Shown here: piece after piece, positions 11,151 to 20,959 of the stretch | Layout of the letters: each line of letters opens with the position of its first letter | Position numbering within the stretch: the first letter of the stretch is position 1 | NCBI GenBank assembly: GCA_963556145.1 | Contig: OY744472.1 | Span: forward strand, 3,968,001 to 4,032,000 | Source of the DNA: Hygrocybe punicea | Taxonomy: Eukaryota > Basidiomycota > Agaricomycetes > Agaricales > Hygrophoraceae | Direction of reading: 5' to 3' | Length of the DNA stretch: 64,000 nucleotides | Notes under the pieces: model-generated | Databases searched by the model: none | What the model was told of the DNA's origin: nothing | Seen by the model: only the letters and a program-made list of their open reading frames with translations | Made by a program: the position numbers and the translations under genes

Positions 11151-12340
11151 GTCAGATATGGTCCAGGACTGTGGAAGTCTTTCTCGCCTTCCAAGATAAA
11201 AGCTACCCTCTTCGACCCCTCTCCCACATCTCCTTCTCTCACCTTCCAACACTTTCAATTTGGTCTTTCTTGTATTCTCCTGCACCCTCTTTTGTCCTCC
11301 TGTGCTCTCCGTACTCATGTATGCTCATTACCATGTCTTGCGGTTGTCAACCGTCAATTATCACCTCCCCAGCCTATTGTAACTGGCCCTCAGGCCTCTT
11401 TTACATCTAGTTGCCTTCCCTGGCTTTTCAGACGAGCTGTCCTGCCTCTTTCATCCATACCTCGCAACACATAGTCCCTGTCCTCTACAACTTATCCCCC
11501 CCTCCATCAATGCCAAGAGCGAAATCCACTGTGAGTCATACTCATTTTCAGATGAGTATCTACTTAATCTCTCCCTAGTCCACATGATCTGCTCGACATG
11601 CAACCACCACTTCCATCACCCACCATCTTGCCACAAGCAAAGCTCAGTTCCAGGTACGTCATCGTGGCATATGACAAGTCATGTACTGATGTCAATGTGA
11701 CAGAGAGGGCAATGGGTCCAAGTATGTTATGACGGCATATGGCAGTTGGGGACATATGTGAAACAGCTAAAATTGGTAAGCTTTGGAATGACGGCCTATT
11801 CTGGTGGCTCACCAAGCTGCAAGGGCAACCACCGCATTGACATTTGTCTGAGGAAACTGGGTGATATCAAGATTGACCTATCGCACTATGACGTAAAAGA
11901 ATGATAATTACTTGAGCACAAAAATATTATGAAGGTGATGTCCGCATTATATCAAGGAAACCACGATGTCTCTCAAGTCGATGGACAAGGTGAGAACTGC
12001 ATTGTTTGGGAGAGGCTGTTGAGAAAATCATAATCTTGCTTCACGCAAGTTGTGCACTGTCTGTTTGGGATGAGTGCAGTCAAATCAAAGGGTGTGGATT
12101 ACTTCCTGAAAGCCAAACTAATAAAGCAGCTAAACAATAAGATCCACCTAGGCTGGGCAATGATCACATAGCAAACAAGGGCAGAGTTCGGTAACTAACT
12201 TACCAGTCACTCCAAGCTATAAATCCCTGTCAGTGCCATGGCTATTGAAAACCCGGCTTCCTGTAAATACAAATAAACTAATCACCCTCATTGACGGGGA
12301 GACAATGCTGTAATTTGAGTTCTTTATGTTGAACAGCTGA
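11151..12340 (+). pseudogene. Decayed coding remnant, unknown family
   Basis: Scattered plus-strand blocks keep protein character: RYVIVAYDKSCTDVNVTER near 11655-11710, KLWNDGLFWWLTKLQGQ near 11780-11826, MSALYQGNHDVSQVDGQGEN near 11939 and KGVDYFLKAKLIKQLNNK near 12092. They are in different frames and broken by stops. GTACGTCATC, GTATGTTATG and GTGAG words could mark former introns. I do not recognise the family; the upstream 11170-11460 part is only low-complexity pyrimidine-rich sequence. Confidence 0.35.
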
Positions 12341-12344
12341 ACCA

Positions 12345-13260
12345 TTAATAACTACTCCTGGTACGTGACTGAACGAGGGCGTGTGGGGGGCTGGGGCAAC
12401 TCGTTTGGGTTCCTATGGGTCCAGGGCAGTCACCACAGTCTAGAACGAGGCTGCGGGGAGATGAACGAGGGCTCACGGGGCCGGGTATGGTGCAAGAAAC
12501 CGGCGGGGGGGTGATGACGTGGCGGAACGCGGTGGGGGTCTGGGAGCGGCGGGCACGGTCCATTCGCGGTAGTGGAGGGAGGTGGGGTGCTCCGGGATGG
12601 TGAACGGGTGGGCGGCAAGCTTCGTGAGTCAGTCCGGGGCTGGGTATGTTGGCAGAACGGGGCCATGCGATGGTGACATGGCGGGTGGCCCGGGTGTCTG
12701 AAAACGACGGCAGGGGCTCGTTTGGCGCAATGGAGGGGAACGGGGGGTTCTGGCTGGTGGAACGGGGGTGCGGAAAGTTGAATAAGTCCGTGTAGGGTTG
12801 GGGTACGCCAAAAAACGTGGGTCGATGGTGGTGATGTGGCAGGACGCGGGCACTTAACTTGGACGGCGACGGGGGTTCGTTTGGGCAGGACCGGAACGCT
12901 GGGTCGTCGAGCGTGGGTGTGGGGGTTTGGGTGAACGCAGGGGGAGCCTGGTTACACGAAAAAACGGGGGGTCAAAAGTGATGACGTGGCGAAATGCCGG
13001 TGGGTCTTGAGGCGTCAAAAAACGGGGTCGACGGCGCTCTTGAGGTGACGTGGGACGCGGTGGGGCTGTATGACGTTGAACGACGGCGCGGGGGATGGTC
13101 CTGGGTCTGAAAAATGAAGGTTGAGTGGTGTGATGCGGCCTGGTGCTGGGTGTTCAAAACGGGTCGCGCCCGCATTTTTGGAGCGACGTGGGGCGTCGGT
13201 GGGTTGAACCAGAGTGCTGGGGGGGTAACTCGAGTACCGTAGGACCTAGAGTAAGGGAAA
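12345..13260. repeat. G-rich imperfect tandem repeat block
   Basis: Degenerate units of very roughly 100-130 bases share GATGACGTGGCGGAACGCGG-like, GGGGCTCGTTTGG-like and GGTGGAACGGGGG-like words. Related sequence recurs at 18850-19130, where GGCAGGGGCTTGCC and GGGGGTTCTGGAAGGTGGAA match 12700-12770. Frames without stops arise from composition only. Confidence 0.55.
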
Positions 13261-13390
13261 AAGTCTGCGGTTGCGGAGCGGTGGGTGGTGAGGCCGAAAT
13301 AAGTCGTCTCGCAAGAAAAAAACGTCAGGAGTGAGAAACCGAGAGAAAAAGAGGTGCATGGGTCGAAAAACACTCTCATCACCACGTTGG

Positions 13391-13414
13391 AGTGGTACCG
13401 AGGTACCACTCCGG
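13391..13414. repeat. Short perfect hairpin
   Basis: GGAGTGGTACC and GGTACCACTCC, 11 bases each, are separated by GA. It lies between the G-rich block and a C-rich block and may be an internal piece of a non-autonomous element. Confidence 0.6.
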
Positions 13415-13739
13415 GGGCTCACGCAGGACTCGAGAGGAAGTCGACTGGATAGGATGGATGGACTGACTTCTACATCAGGAAGGCTACTAACTAGGTCAAC
13501 CGTGGGAGCTCAGTCACATGACTGGCCAGGTCCCACTACTCCACCGCTGAACAGCTGCAGGACGATGGCGACAACGACCTCCACTTCCAACTGGCAGTGG
13601 CAGGGCAACGGCGGTGACAATGGCAGTGGAATGGGGATCACAGTGCACAATGATGTGCGCTATTGCCCCCCAAAGTGGCCAATCAGAGCAGACGACGATG
13701 AAGGGAGGACGGCAACAAGACGACAGCCCCGGCCGCTAC

Positions 13740-14330
13740 CATCATCATCATCACAAATGACAGGAGGATGGCAACGGCCCCATGGAACGACGAGATCTCC
13801 ACCACATGGCAATGTTCCTCGTCCTCGTCGCCATCTCTCCTCACATTCGCCATCTCCCACACCCATGCCACACCTCGTCGCCCACGCCACGCCCTCGTCG
13901 TCCATGCCACGCTCTCGTCGCCCACGCCATCTCCCCATCCTCACATCCCATCATCTCCCCCTGCCCACGCCATCTCCCTCGTCCACACCGACGCCATCTC
14001 CCTCACCCATGCCCACGCCATCTCCTCACCCTCCCACTCCCTCGTTGCCCACACCATCTCTCCAACATAATCCCTGCCCACACTATCTCCCTCGCCACAC
14101 CATCTCCCTCACCATACCATCTCCCTCACCATACCATCTCCCACTCCCTAGTTGCCCACCCTCCCATCCCATCATGTCATGCCCACACCATCTCCCACAC
14201 CTCATTGCCCACACCCTCATTGCCTTCCCATCCTATCGTGCCCCCACCATCTCCCTGCCCTCATCCTGTCATGCCCCTGCCCTGCCATCTCCCCTGCCTG
14301 CCTCTCCCCCTACCTCTGTCATCACCTCAT
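13740..14330. repeat. C-rich simple repeat of CCATCTCCCTCACC type
   Basis: Repeated CCCACGCCATCTCC, CACACCATCTCCCTC and CATCCCATC words with a unit near 15-30 bases. All three plus frames stay open for long stretches as Pro/Ser/His-rich peptides, which is a composition effect. Confidence 0.7.
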
Positions 14331-14376
14331 GAACCCCACCACCATGTCAATTGACGTTGGAGCTGGGCTCATGAGG
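14325..14376. repeat. Nested palindrome module (52 bases)
   Basis: The outer arms are CCTCATGA / TCATGAGG, and the centre is the perfect palindrome GTCAATTGAC. Same plan and length as the 8117 module, but in a different sequence context (end of the C-rich block). Confidence 0.75.
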
Positions 14377-15319
14377 TCATATGATTGGGAGGTGGGCAAG
14401 CAATGGGTGGATGGCAAGTGGGTGATGGGTGGGTGCATCAATTAACATTGGTGAGTAGTGGGGCACCCTCAAAGCCTGCGGAAAATGACAATGGCACCAA
14501 CTGCATAGCAGTGTGATGGCTGGGTGGTGGGTGGGCAATGGGCAGGCAGTGGGCAGGCGGCAGGCAGGCGATGGGCGGGCGACGAGTGGGCGATGGCGCG
14601 GGCAATAGCTTTAGATCTAACAACAACCTTTGGATTTAAATAGCTGCTGCAATCTTACATTTTGATAACTATTAAATTTATTATTTTAATGCTACTGAAA
14701 GTTTTAATTTTGGCCTGCCTCTAAGTGATGCCTAAATTTGGACTAGAAATTTGAGTAAACTTGAAACTAAATTATACTTTCCCCTTACAATTTAGATCTG
14801 ATAATTATTTTGATTGCAAGAATAACCTAAAGATGAAAATAAATAAATAATTTAGATATACATTTATTTGTGACTTAAATTCAATATTTAGGCTAGGCCT
14901 AAATGTAAATCTAAAGATTATATCTTGGTGCACTTTAGATCCCGACTAAATGTGGAAAGTCCTGATGTGTAAGCTAATTTCTTAACTTTCCTTAGTATGC
15001 ATAGCTGGCTATGGTCAGCTATAGCCAACCATAGCCGGGATATATAGAGTATACTACTACTAGTACTAGAGTACAATTTATAATATACTATTATTGCTTT
15101 ACTATTACTAAGTAAATACTAGTAATATTTTTGAAGGGATCGACAGGGGATTTTGAGCCCCTTATATAGGGATTCAAAGGGCACATGGACCATGTGACTT
15201 TTTTGGTCACTTGGTCACACTTCAACAGCGGTAACACATCTCTGAACGCGTCATGACTGACCAACAACCCATGCGCCACCAACACCAACACACCGACAAG
15301 GAGGAGGATGATAACGACG
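14377..15319. other. GGGC-rich then AT-rich non-coding sequence
   Basis: At 14377-14610 there are GGGCAGGCAGTGGGCAGGCG-like repeats; from 14630 to 15150 the sequence is AT-rich with TTTAGATCT/TAAATTTA words and an AGCTATAGCC-rich patch at 15000-15040. No gene is supported. Confidence 0.5.
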
Positions 15320-15850
15320 GGTGGCGAGACCCTCCGCAGACGACACAAGGACGACGAGGACAAGGACGAGGACGGTGGATGAGGACAGCCACCACCACCA
15401 CCACCACTGCCATGGCAACGACGAGGACGAGGACGAGGAGGACAGGAATGACAAGGACAACAAGGACGGGGACGAGGACAACAGGGACAACGGGGACAAC
15501 AACGAGAACGAGGACAGGGACGACAAGGATGAGGACGATGATGGGGACGATGAGGACGATGACGATGATGACGATGGCGAGGACAAGGACAATGGCAAGG
15601 ACGAGGACAATGGCAAGGACGACAGTGGGGACGACGACAATGACGACGATGGGACGAGGATAGTCAAGGCCGTGGCCACCACCATCCTGTCCTCCCCCTC
15701 CCACTGTCCCCACCCCCTCTCCCACTCTCCCACTCTCCCACTCTCCCACTCCCTCTCCCACTCTCCCCCTCCCCCTTCCTCCTCCTCTCCCCCTCCCCCC
15801 CCCTCTCCCCTCCCCCCTTCTCCCACTCTCCTCCCACTCCCATCTCTCTC
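15320..15850. repeat. GGACGA-type and CT-rich simple repeats
   Basis: The stretch 15350-15660 is an interrupted GAC/GAGGAC repeat; 15690-15850 is almost pure C and T on the plus strand, with CCCACTCTCC units. The Asp- and Thr-rich open frames come from the repeat. Confidence 0.8.
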
Positions 15851-15857
15851 CCTTGAC

Positions 15858-15925
15858 AGTAATGAGATTAATTAATTAAATTAATTAAATTAATTAAAGT
15901 AATTGAATTAATTAAAGTAATTGAA
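15858..15925. repeat. AATTAATTAA simple repeat
   Basis: Runs of TTAATTAAAT with a unit of about 9-10 bases. No other feature. Confidence 0.75.
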
Positions 15926-16009
15926 TTTTGTCATATTATATATTAATATGTATGCATCTAAGTAAATGGCAAAAACAAAATACCTGAGTACTTGGACACA
16001 CTTACCTGT

Positions 16010-16178
16010 GGAAAGGTGTAATTAGCTGCAGCTTAGCTGCCAGCTACAGCTAAGGTTTTGAGGTAGCTGTAGCTGGTAGCTGGTCATTAGCCTTTAGCTT
16101 AGCTGGACCCAAGCTAAGCTAAATTCAGCTAAGCTAACAGCTACTAGCTGATCCTTAGCCTTAGCTGTGGCAACACTA
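16010..16178. mobile_element. Right end of an AGCT-rich hAT-like element
   Basis: About 160 bases are built from TAGCT/AGCTAAGC words and end in GGCAACACTA. On the opposite strand this is TAGTGTTGCCACAGCTAAGG, very like the hAT-type end at 7982. The following 8 bases GGGCTGCG (16179-16186) would be one target duplication. I could not find the left end with the matching 8 bases, so the element may be truncated or replaced by the simple repeats to its left. It cuts off the 3' part of the adjacent minus-strand gene. Confidence 0.55.
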
Positions 16179-17510
16179 GGGCTGCGTGAGTGGCAATGTA
16201 CACCTCCAATTTTTTGCGAGTAGCTTGGAGGACTGCATAATGGGGGGGATCGATGTACTCAAGGATGGCGTTGACATGATGTGATAAGATTGCAAGATCC
16301 TTGACCATCTTGCACATAGCATTAAAGCTTTTGCCTGAGGCAAGAAACTCACTGCTCAGTATGATTTTTTCCAAGCCCTAACATTCATCTGGTCAAAATC
16401 ATTATATAGAATCACAATCCACATACCGTCTGCCCGATACCATGCCAACCCCTAACAATTCTAACCTCACCAGAAACTTCACCATCCCTTTCCACAAATA
16501 CTCCCAACTTCTCCTTGCTGGTCTTGGTCTTCCCCTGGTGCAGTTGCACAATCTCTGTGTACCGAAGTATTTTGGCGTTGAGAATGTCCTAACATAACAG
16601 AAGTTATCACCGTACAGGTGATAAGCCAAGCAGACTTACCACTGTGCCTCAAGGCACAATCTTGGGTAAATAATAGAGGAGGTCCACTCCATCTCCACTT
16701 TGTGCACATCTCCCCAATTCGTCACTCCATATCATGGTTGTAGCAGGGGGGGTTGGCCTCCTCCCTTTGGCTGCAGCTTTAATGAAATTGAAGTCAGAAG
16801 AGACACCTGCACAACAAATCAAACTGGGAATGACCAGCAGTAACATTACTTACATCGGAACATTTGAGCTTCACGTACTTTGGTTTCTACTTCACGCCCA
16901 ATCCTCTTAATCTTGTATGGTGTCACGCGATTTGATTCATCGAATGTTGCCCATTTCCGTTTGTTGCGTTTCCTGCGTTTTTCCTTGCGACTTCCAGTAC
17001 GTCAATCAAATATACTTATTAGATAAATACCAAACATTACTGAAGATCATCTGAAACATCACTGAGGTCCTCTTCAGCAGTCTTTTCAACACATCCGAAA
17101 ATGTCAGTCTTGAGCTGTTCCAAGAGATCAGGCTGAATGGGTTGAAGATCCCTGGCCGGGGATGAATACAGGCTCCGAAAGAAATTATTGTGGTACTCAC
17201 TGATCAGCAGCTATTGGAGCATGTTTTAGTCGTGAAATGACTGCTTGCAGAATACGATCCTTTACAGTATTCTTTGGATCTGGCCGCTTTATCTGGAAAG
17301 GACTCATTGTTGTCAATACTATGCTTCATAGAAAACGAAAATGAGTGGCCATGAGAAAAAAAGAAAACAAGAATGTGTAAAAAACAAGAATCCATAAGGA
17401 ACAGATCACAGGTTTGGTCAAAGCCACACCCATAAGAAACAGATGCCTTGGCTTCGACATAGAAAGACAAGGGTAGAAAGACAAGGGTAGAAAGGTACCT
17501 TGCTAGCCAT
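16179..17510 (-). pseudogene. 3'-truncated multi-exon gene, unknown function
   Basis: A gene model starts at ATG 17510-17508 (MASK). Later exons read KRPDPKNTVKDRILQAVISR (about 17297-17201), DLQPIQPDLLEQLKTDIFGC (17151 down), a basic segment KEKRRKRNKRKWATFDESNR (about 16990-16860), an exon with AAAKGRRPTPPATTMIWSDE (about 16810-16640), ILRYTEIVQLHQGKTKTSKE (about 16590-16430) and a last exon to ATHAAL at 16180. Introns of about 47-52 bases are phase-consistent, for example 17152-17200. One TGA at 16649-16651 sits where a CGA codon would restore the frame. The C-terminus is missing because the AGCT-rich element abuts it. The basic KEKRRKRNKRK stretch could be a nuclear signal. I do not recognise the family. 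Confidence 0.5.
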
Positions 17511-18060
17511 GGTAAAAGTCGAAAGGAAAGAATTAATAAACGTACACGTGAGCAATCTTATAGTGAATGGACTTTAATGAATTAATCGGAGCTTCAAATA
17601 AAGATATTTTGGGTTGCAAGTTTGGTGCATTACTAATAGTAGGGAGCGATAGTAACTGCGATACTAGACCAGTTTGAATTTAATATATTAGGAAATTTGT
17701 TCCACGCTTGGACCTCCGAGTCTGTTACCGAATCAATGAATCATTTTGCCATGGCCTGCTCCGCTGTGTCTGTCTTCCATCATGCCGCTCATGTGCCCAA
17801 CTCATCTCCTTGCCACGCATAGATGTAAGTCAGCTACTTTTTTCATTTAGGCACAGTGTATTGACTATTGATGCAGTTTATTAGTTTTATAGTTCCTAAT
17901 GGATTCCGATGAACTTGAATACATGGATCCCCATGCCTGAGCAAGAGGACACATCCAAGACCACGATCCCACAATGCTGGCACCAACGCCCAGCCAATCA
18001 GCACCAGCACCAACTCAATGCCACCATGCCACCACCAAGACGTCGCAAGTGCCAGCTAAT
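17511..18060. other. Upstream flank; no supported gene
   Basis: Contains a direct repeat of AGAAAGACAAGGGTAG at 17461-17493 just at the gene start, then AT-rich sequence. A short Ala/His/Pro-rich stretch at 17940-18060 is not convincing. Confidence 0.35.
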
Positions 18061-18800
18061 GGTGAGCCGACTCAACAACCATTGAAATGAGGAGGAGGAC
18101 GACAAGTGCGACGATTTGCACCGAGAACACCAACGGCCTCGAACAGCGGAACTAACGGTGGCGGACCGGGCAGGACGAAGGTAATGTGGATGGTTGCCAC
18201 TGGCGATGGCATAGTCGATGGTGGCGGTGGTGTCAAGATATCACCACCACAACCACTGCTGTGGCCATCCACGCGACTTGACGACGGCAGTGATCTGGAC
18301 CGTGAAAACGATGAAGGAAGTGATGGAGACGTCTGAGATGACGTCCCCACTGGCTTTATTGATGGTGGGATATTGGGAGGGCCATGGGAGGCCCCAAGGG
18401 CGAAGGTGAGTACCCACCCTTTCCCCCATGTACTAACCATTCCCGCCGCTCGTTTGGGGCCAGGAGCCCTCTGCCATCCATCATCCCCTTTCCGTTTCCC
18501 CCATCTGCCTCGCTTCCCAGCCCTTTTCTCGCTATGCATTGCCACCCCCCGCTCCATGCACCCTTCCCCACCCCATCATCCACCCCAGCCCTCACTCACC
18601 CTCCAGTGCCCTTCACCAATTTCAGACCCCATCTGGCATTTCTGTGAAGGTGAGTACCCACCCCTTTGCCAGTGGTGCCCCATGCATCCTTATTTTTTAT
18701 TTCTTTTATTTCTCTTTTATTTGCTGTATTTTCATGTATATTAGTCTATATACACTATCTAGAGGCACTAATATATGTCATATACAAAGATCTTGAAGAA
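18061..18800. other. Composite non-coding block with duplicated splice-donor-like motif
   Basis: The motif GAAGGTGAGTACCCACCC occurs twice in direct orientation, at 18402-18419 and 18646-18663. The AAG-GTGAGT core is a good 5' splice-site consensus. Between them lies C/T-rich sequence. I see no conserved protein. It may be part of a non-autonomous element related to those at 8 and 42 kb, which also carry donor-like sites. Confidence 0.4.
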
Positions 18801-18849
18801 ATAGTGACTACCAGCATTGTGCCCGCAAGTTTACATGTAAAAAAGATTT

Positions 18850-19130
18850 AGATATGATAAGTCCTTTGACAGTGGGACGTTTGAACACAGGGGACTTGTT
18901 TGGGGAGATGAAGGGAAACAGGAGGCTCTGGGGTGCTGAATGAGGGTTGTGGGTGGGTTGTCCGAATGCTGTGGGGCTGGGAATAATGAAAAATGAGGGC
19001 TGTGCGATCATGATGGGTTCACATGTCTGAACCCAGCGGCAGGGGCTTGCCTCGGGGGACAAAGGGAAATGGGGGTTCTGGAAGGTGGAACAAGGGAGTA
19101 TGGGGCAAACAGAGATGCACGAGGTCAGAG
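18850..19130. repeat. G-rich repeat related to the 12.3-13.3 kb block
   Basis: Shares TGTCTGAA..CGGCAGGGGCT and GGGGGTTCTGG..GGTGGAAC with 12690-12775, in the same orientation. Two diverged units are visible (about 18880-18990 and 19020-19110). Confidence 0.5.
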
Positions 19131-19244
19131 AGGGCAAAATACATTTATCATTTGAAGGATGGGAACAATTTAACTCAAGATGCATACGTTCCTGCAATAT
19201 ATACAAACATAAGATCCCAAGGGCGCACGCACTGACAATGCTGC

Positions 19245-19660
19245 TTATTGTCTCTGAGGTTTCAGAGAAAATGGTGAATAATGCCATGACCACGACTTGC
19301 TGTGTTGCTTTTTGGCTGCTGCCAATGCCACCTTGTTGTTGTCGGTCCAGAATGGGTTACTCCTGTCAAAAGCCACAGGAAGCATTTCTAGGGGGCCAGC
19401 TCTGTGGCCGATTGAGCATTCCCATAAACACATAGAACCTGACAGTAATGACCCACACTAATGCATCTGCCATGGCCTCCTTATATAGAGATTTGTTGCA
19501 TCTGATAAAATCCTTGCTGAGTTGGGTGAGAGCAAGTGCTTCTTGCAAGATGTCCATGTCCTTCTGATAGTTACAAAGTTTGAAGTGTACTGACAAGTCC
19601 TCAGCTCCATGGGCCAATTTTCGGATGGAGTGAAGCAGCTGGCGGAGGGTCAGAACTTAG
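19245..19660 (-). pseudogene. Coding-like remnant, unknown
   Basis: A minus-strand frame contains HFKLCNYQKDMDILQEALAL and QLSKDFIRCNKSLYKEAMAD, helix-like and not low-complexity, running to SWPPRNASCGF. No start, no family and no splice model are secure. It is cut on the high side by the CTG-rich element starting near 19730. Confidence 0.3.
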
Positions 19661-19729
19661 CCAACATGATGTCAAAATATGCGTACCAATACCGCTATGT
19701 ATTTGCGTACAGCGGTTGAGACAGTCTCT

Positions 19730-20000
19730 CCATCGGTGGAACCACGAACCGAACTTCGGGTCCAGTTTGGCACTGGGCCAAACCTGGACCCAGACAGCAT
19801 CGAACCGTCTGTCCGAGGTGGGCTCCACCCCATGAGCTCTGTTCTCCTCGTGAATGGCAGGCACGTATCAATTGATATGGCGCTGCACTTCACGAGGTAG
19901 TTGGGCTGTGGGGGAACCGTCCGGTGCTGCTGCTGCTGCTGCTGCCGTTGCCATTGCCACTGTCACTGTTGCTGCCACTGCCGTGGCTGTTGCTGCTGCA

Positions 20001-20040
<40 letters not shown>

Positions 20041-20868
20041 TCGCCATTGCTGCTGCCACTGCTGCTGCTGCTGTCATGGCTGTTGCTGCTGCTGCTGCTG
20101 CTGCCATTGCTGCTGTCGTTGCTGCGCTCCTGCTGCTGCTGTTGCCGTTGCTGCTGCCACTGTTGCTGCTGCTGCTGGCCATCGTGGTTGTCGTTGCCAT
20201 TGTTGTTGCCGCTGCTGGTGGTGATGTTGGATAGCTTTTGCCATTGCTGCTGCCACTGCCACTGCTGCTGCTGCCATTGCTGCCAGTGCTGCTGCTTCCG
20301 CTGTTGCTGCTGCTGGCCATTGCCGTTGTCATTGCCTGGTTGCCGTTGCCGTTGCTGCCGCTGGTGGTGGTGGTGGTGGTGGTGGTGTTGCGGCTGTCCT
20401 GCATCCGTTGGCATTGCTTTGGCATTGGCATTCATCTTGTGCCAAGGTGGGTGTGGTCGCGATGTGGTCACGGTCGAGTTGCCTGTCGCAAATAACATTA
20501 GTAAAGTTAAGAAAAAAACAAAACTTACCTTGATGAACACAACACAAATACAATGTTGTGTTCAACCCGCATTGATGTTGCTGTGTTGCGTGAAAGCTAC
20601 ATGGTCATGGCCGGTCACATGATACCATTTAACACGAAATAGTAAGTAAAGAAATACGAAAAACAAATGAAATAAATACCTTAAAAATATCCGCATTCGC
20701 AGTTTGGACATGGTTTGGAGCCGTTCAGGAAATCCGGTGAGCCTCAAAACCCAGAACTGAACCTGGCGGTCCGGTTCAGCACTTGGCTGAACTTAGACTG
20801 AACCTAGGGTTCGGTTCGGGGTTTGAACCGGGTTCGGCTAGGTTCGGAACTGAACTACGGCAACACTA
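19730..20868. mobile_element. hAT-like non-autonomous element with giant CTG tract
   Basis: The right end ...GAACTACGGCAACACTA matches the TAGTGTTGCCG end of the 7982 element when inverted, preceded by the same AACCGGGTTCGG-rich terminal region. Inside are a nested palindrome at 19846-19897 and an interrupted CTG/CCATTG tract at 19925-20390 with a terminal GGT run. The left end is not resolved: TCTCCATC near 19725 resembles the right flank TGTCCATC (20869-20876) with one mismatch, but the sequence after it does not match the TIR. Long poly-Leu, poly-Ala, poly-Cys and poly-Gln/Ser frames come from the triplet tract. Confidence 0.65.
19846..19897. repeat. Nested palindrome module (52 bases)
   Basis: The outer arms CCTCGTGAA / TTCACGAGG are identical to the 8117 module. 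The centre is the perfect palindrome TATCAATTGATA. Confidence 0.8.
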
Positions 20869-20959
20869 TGTCCATCAATCTTAGTATGGTTGTGTCATCT
20901 ACCAACCCTACCAATGTAGTTCTGACTTTATCTGACGATATGTAAGAAATGCAGTAATT

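Noticed and set aside
13331..14332. 333-codon Pro/Ser/His-rich frame
   Set aside because: Overlapping plus frames are equally open because the sequence is a C-rich simple repeat.
15222..15875. Asp-rich and Thr-rich open frames
   Set aside because: Explained by GAC and CT simple repeats, open on both strands.
19725..19740. TCTCCATC as the left target duplication of the CTG-rich element
   Set aside because: One mismatch to TGTCCATC and the following bases do not match the TAGTGTTGCCG terminus; kept only as a possibility.
19854..20622. Long stop-free frames of poly-Ala, poly-Leu, poly-Cys or Gln/Ser on both strands
   Set aside because: They arise from the CTG triplet tract, which stays open in all frames; no start context, splicing or non-repeat domain supports a protein.
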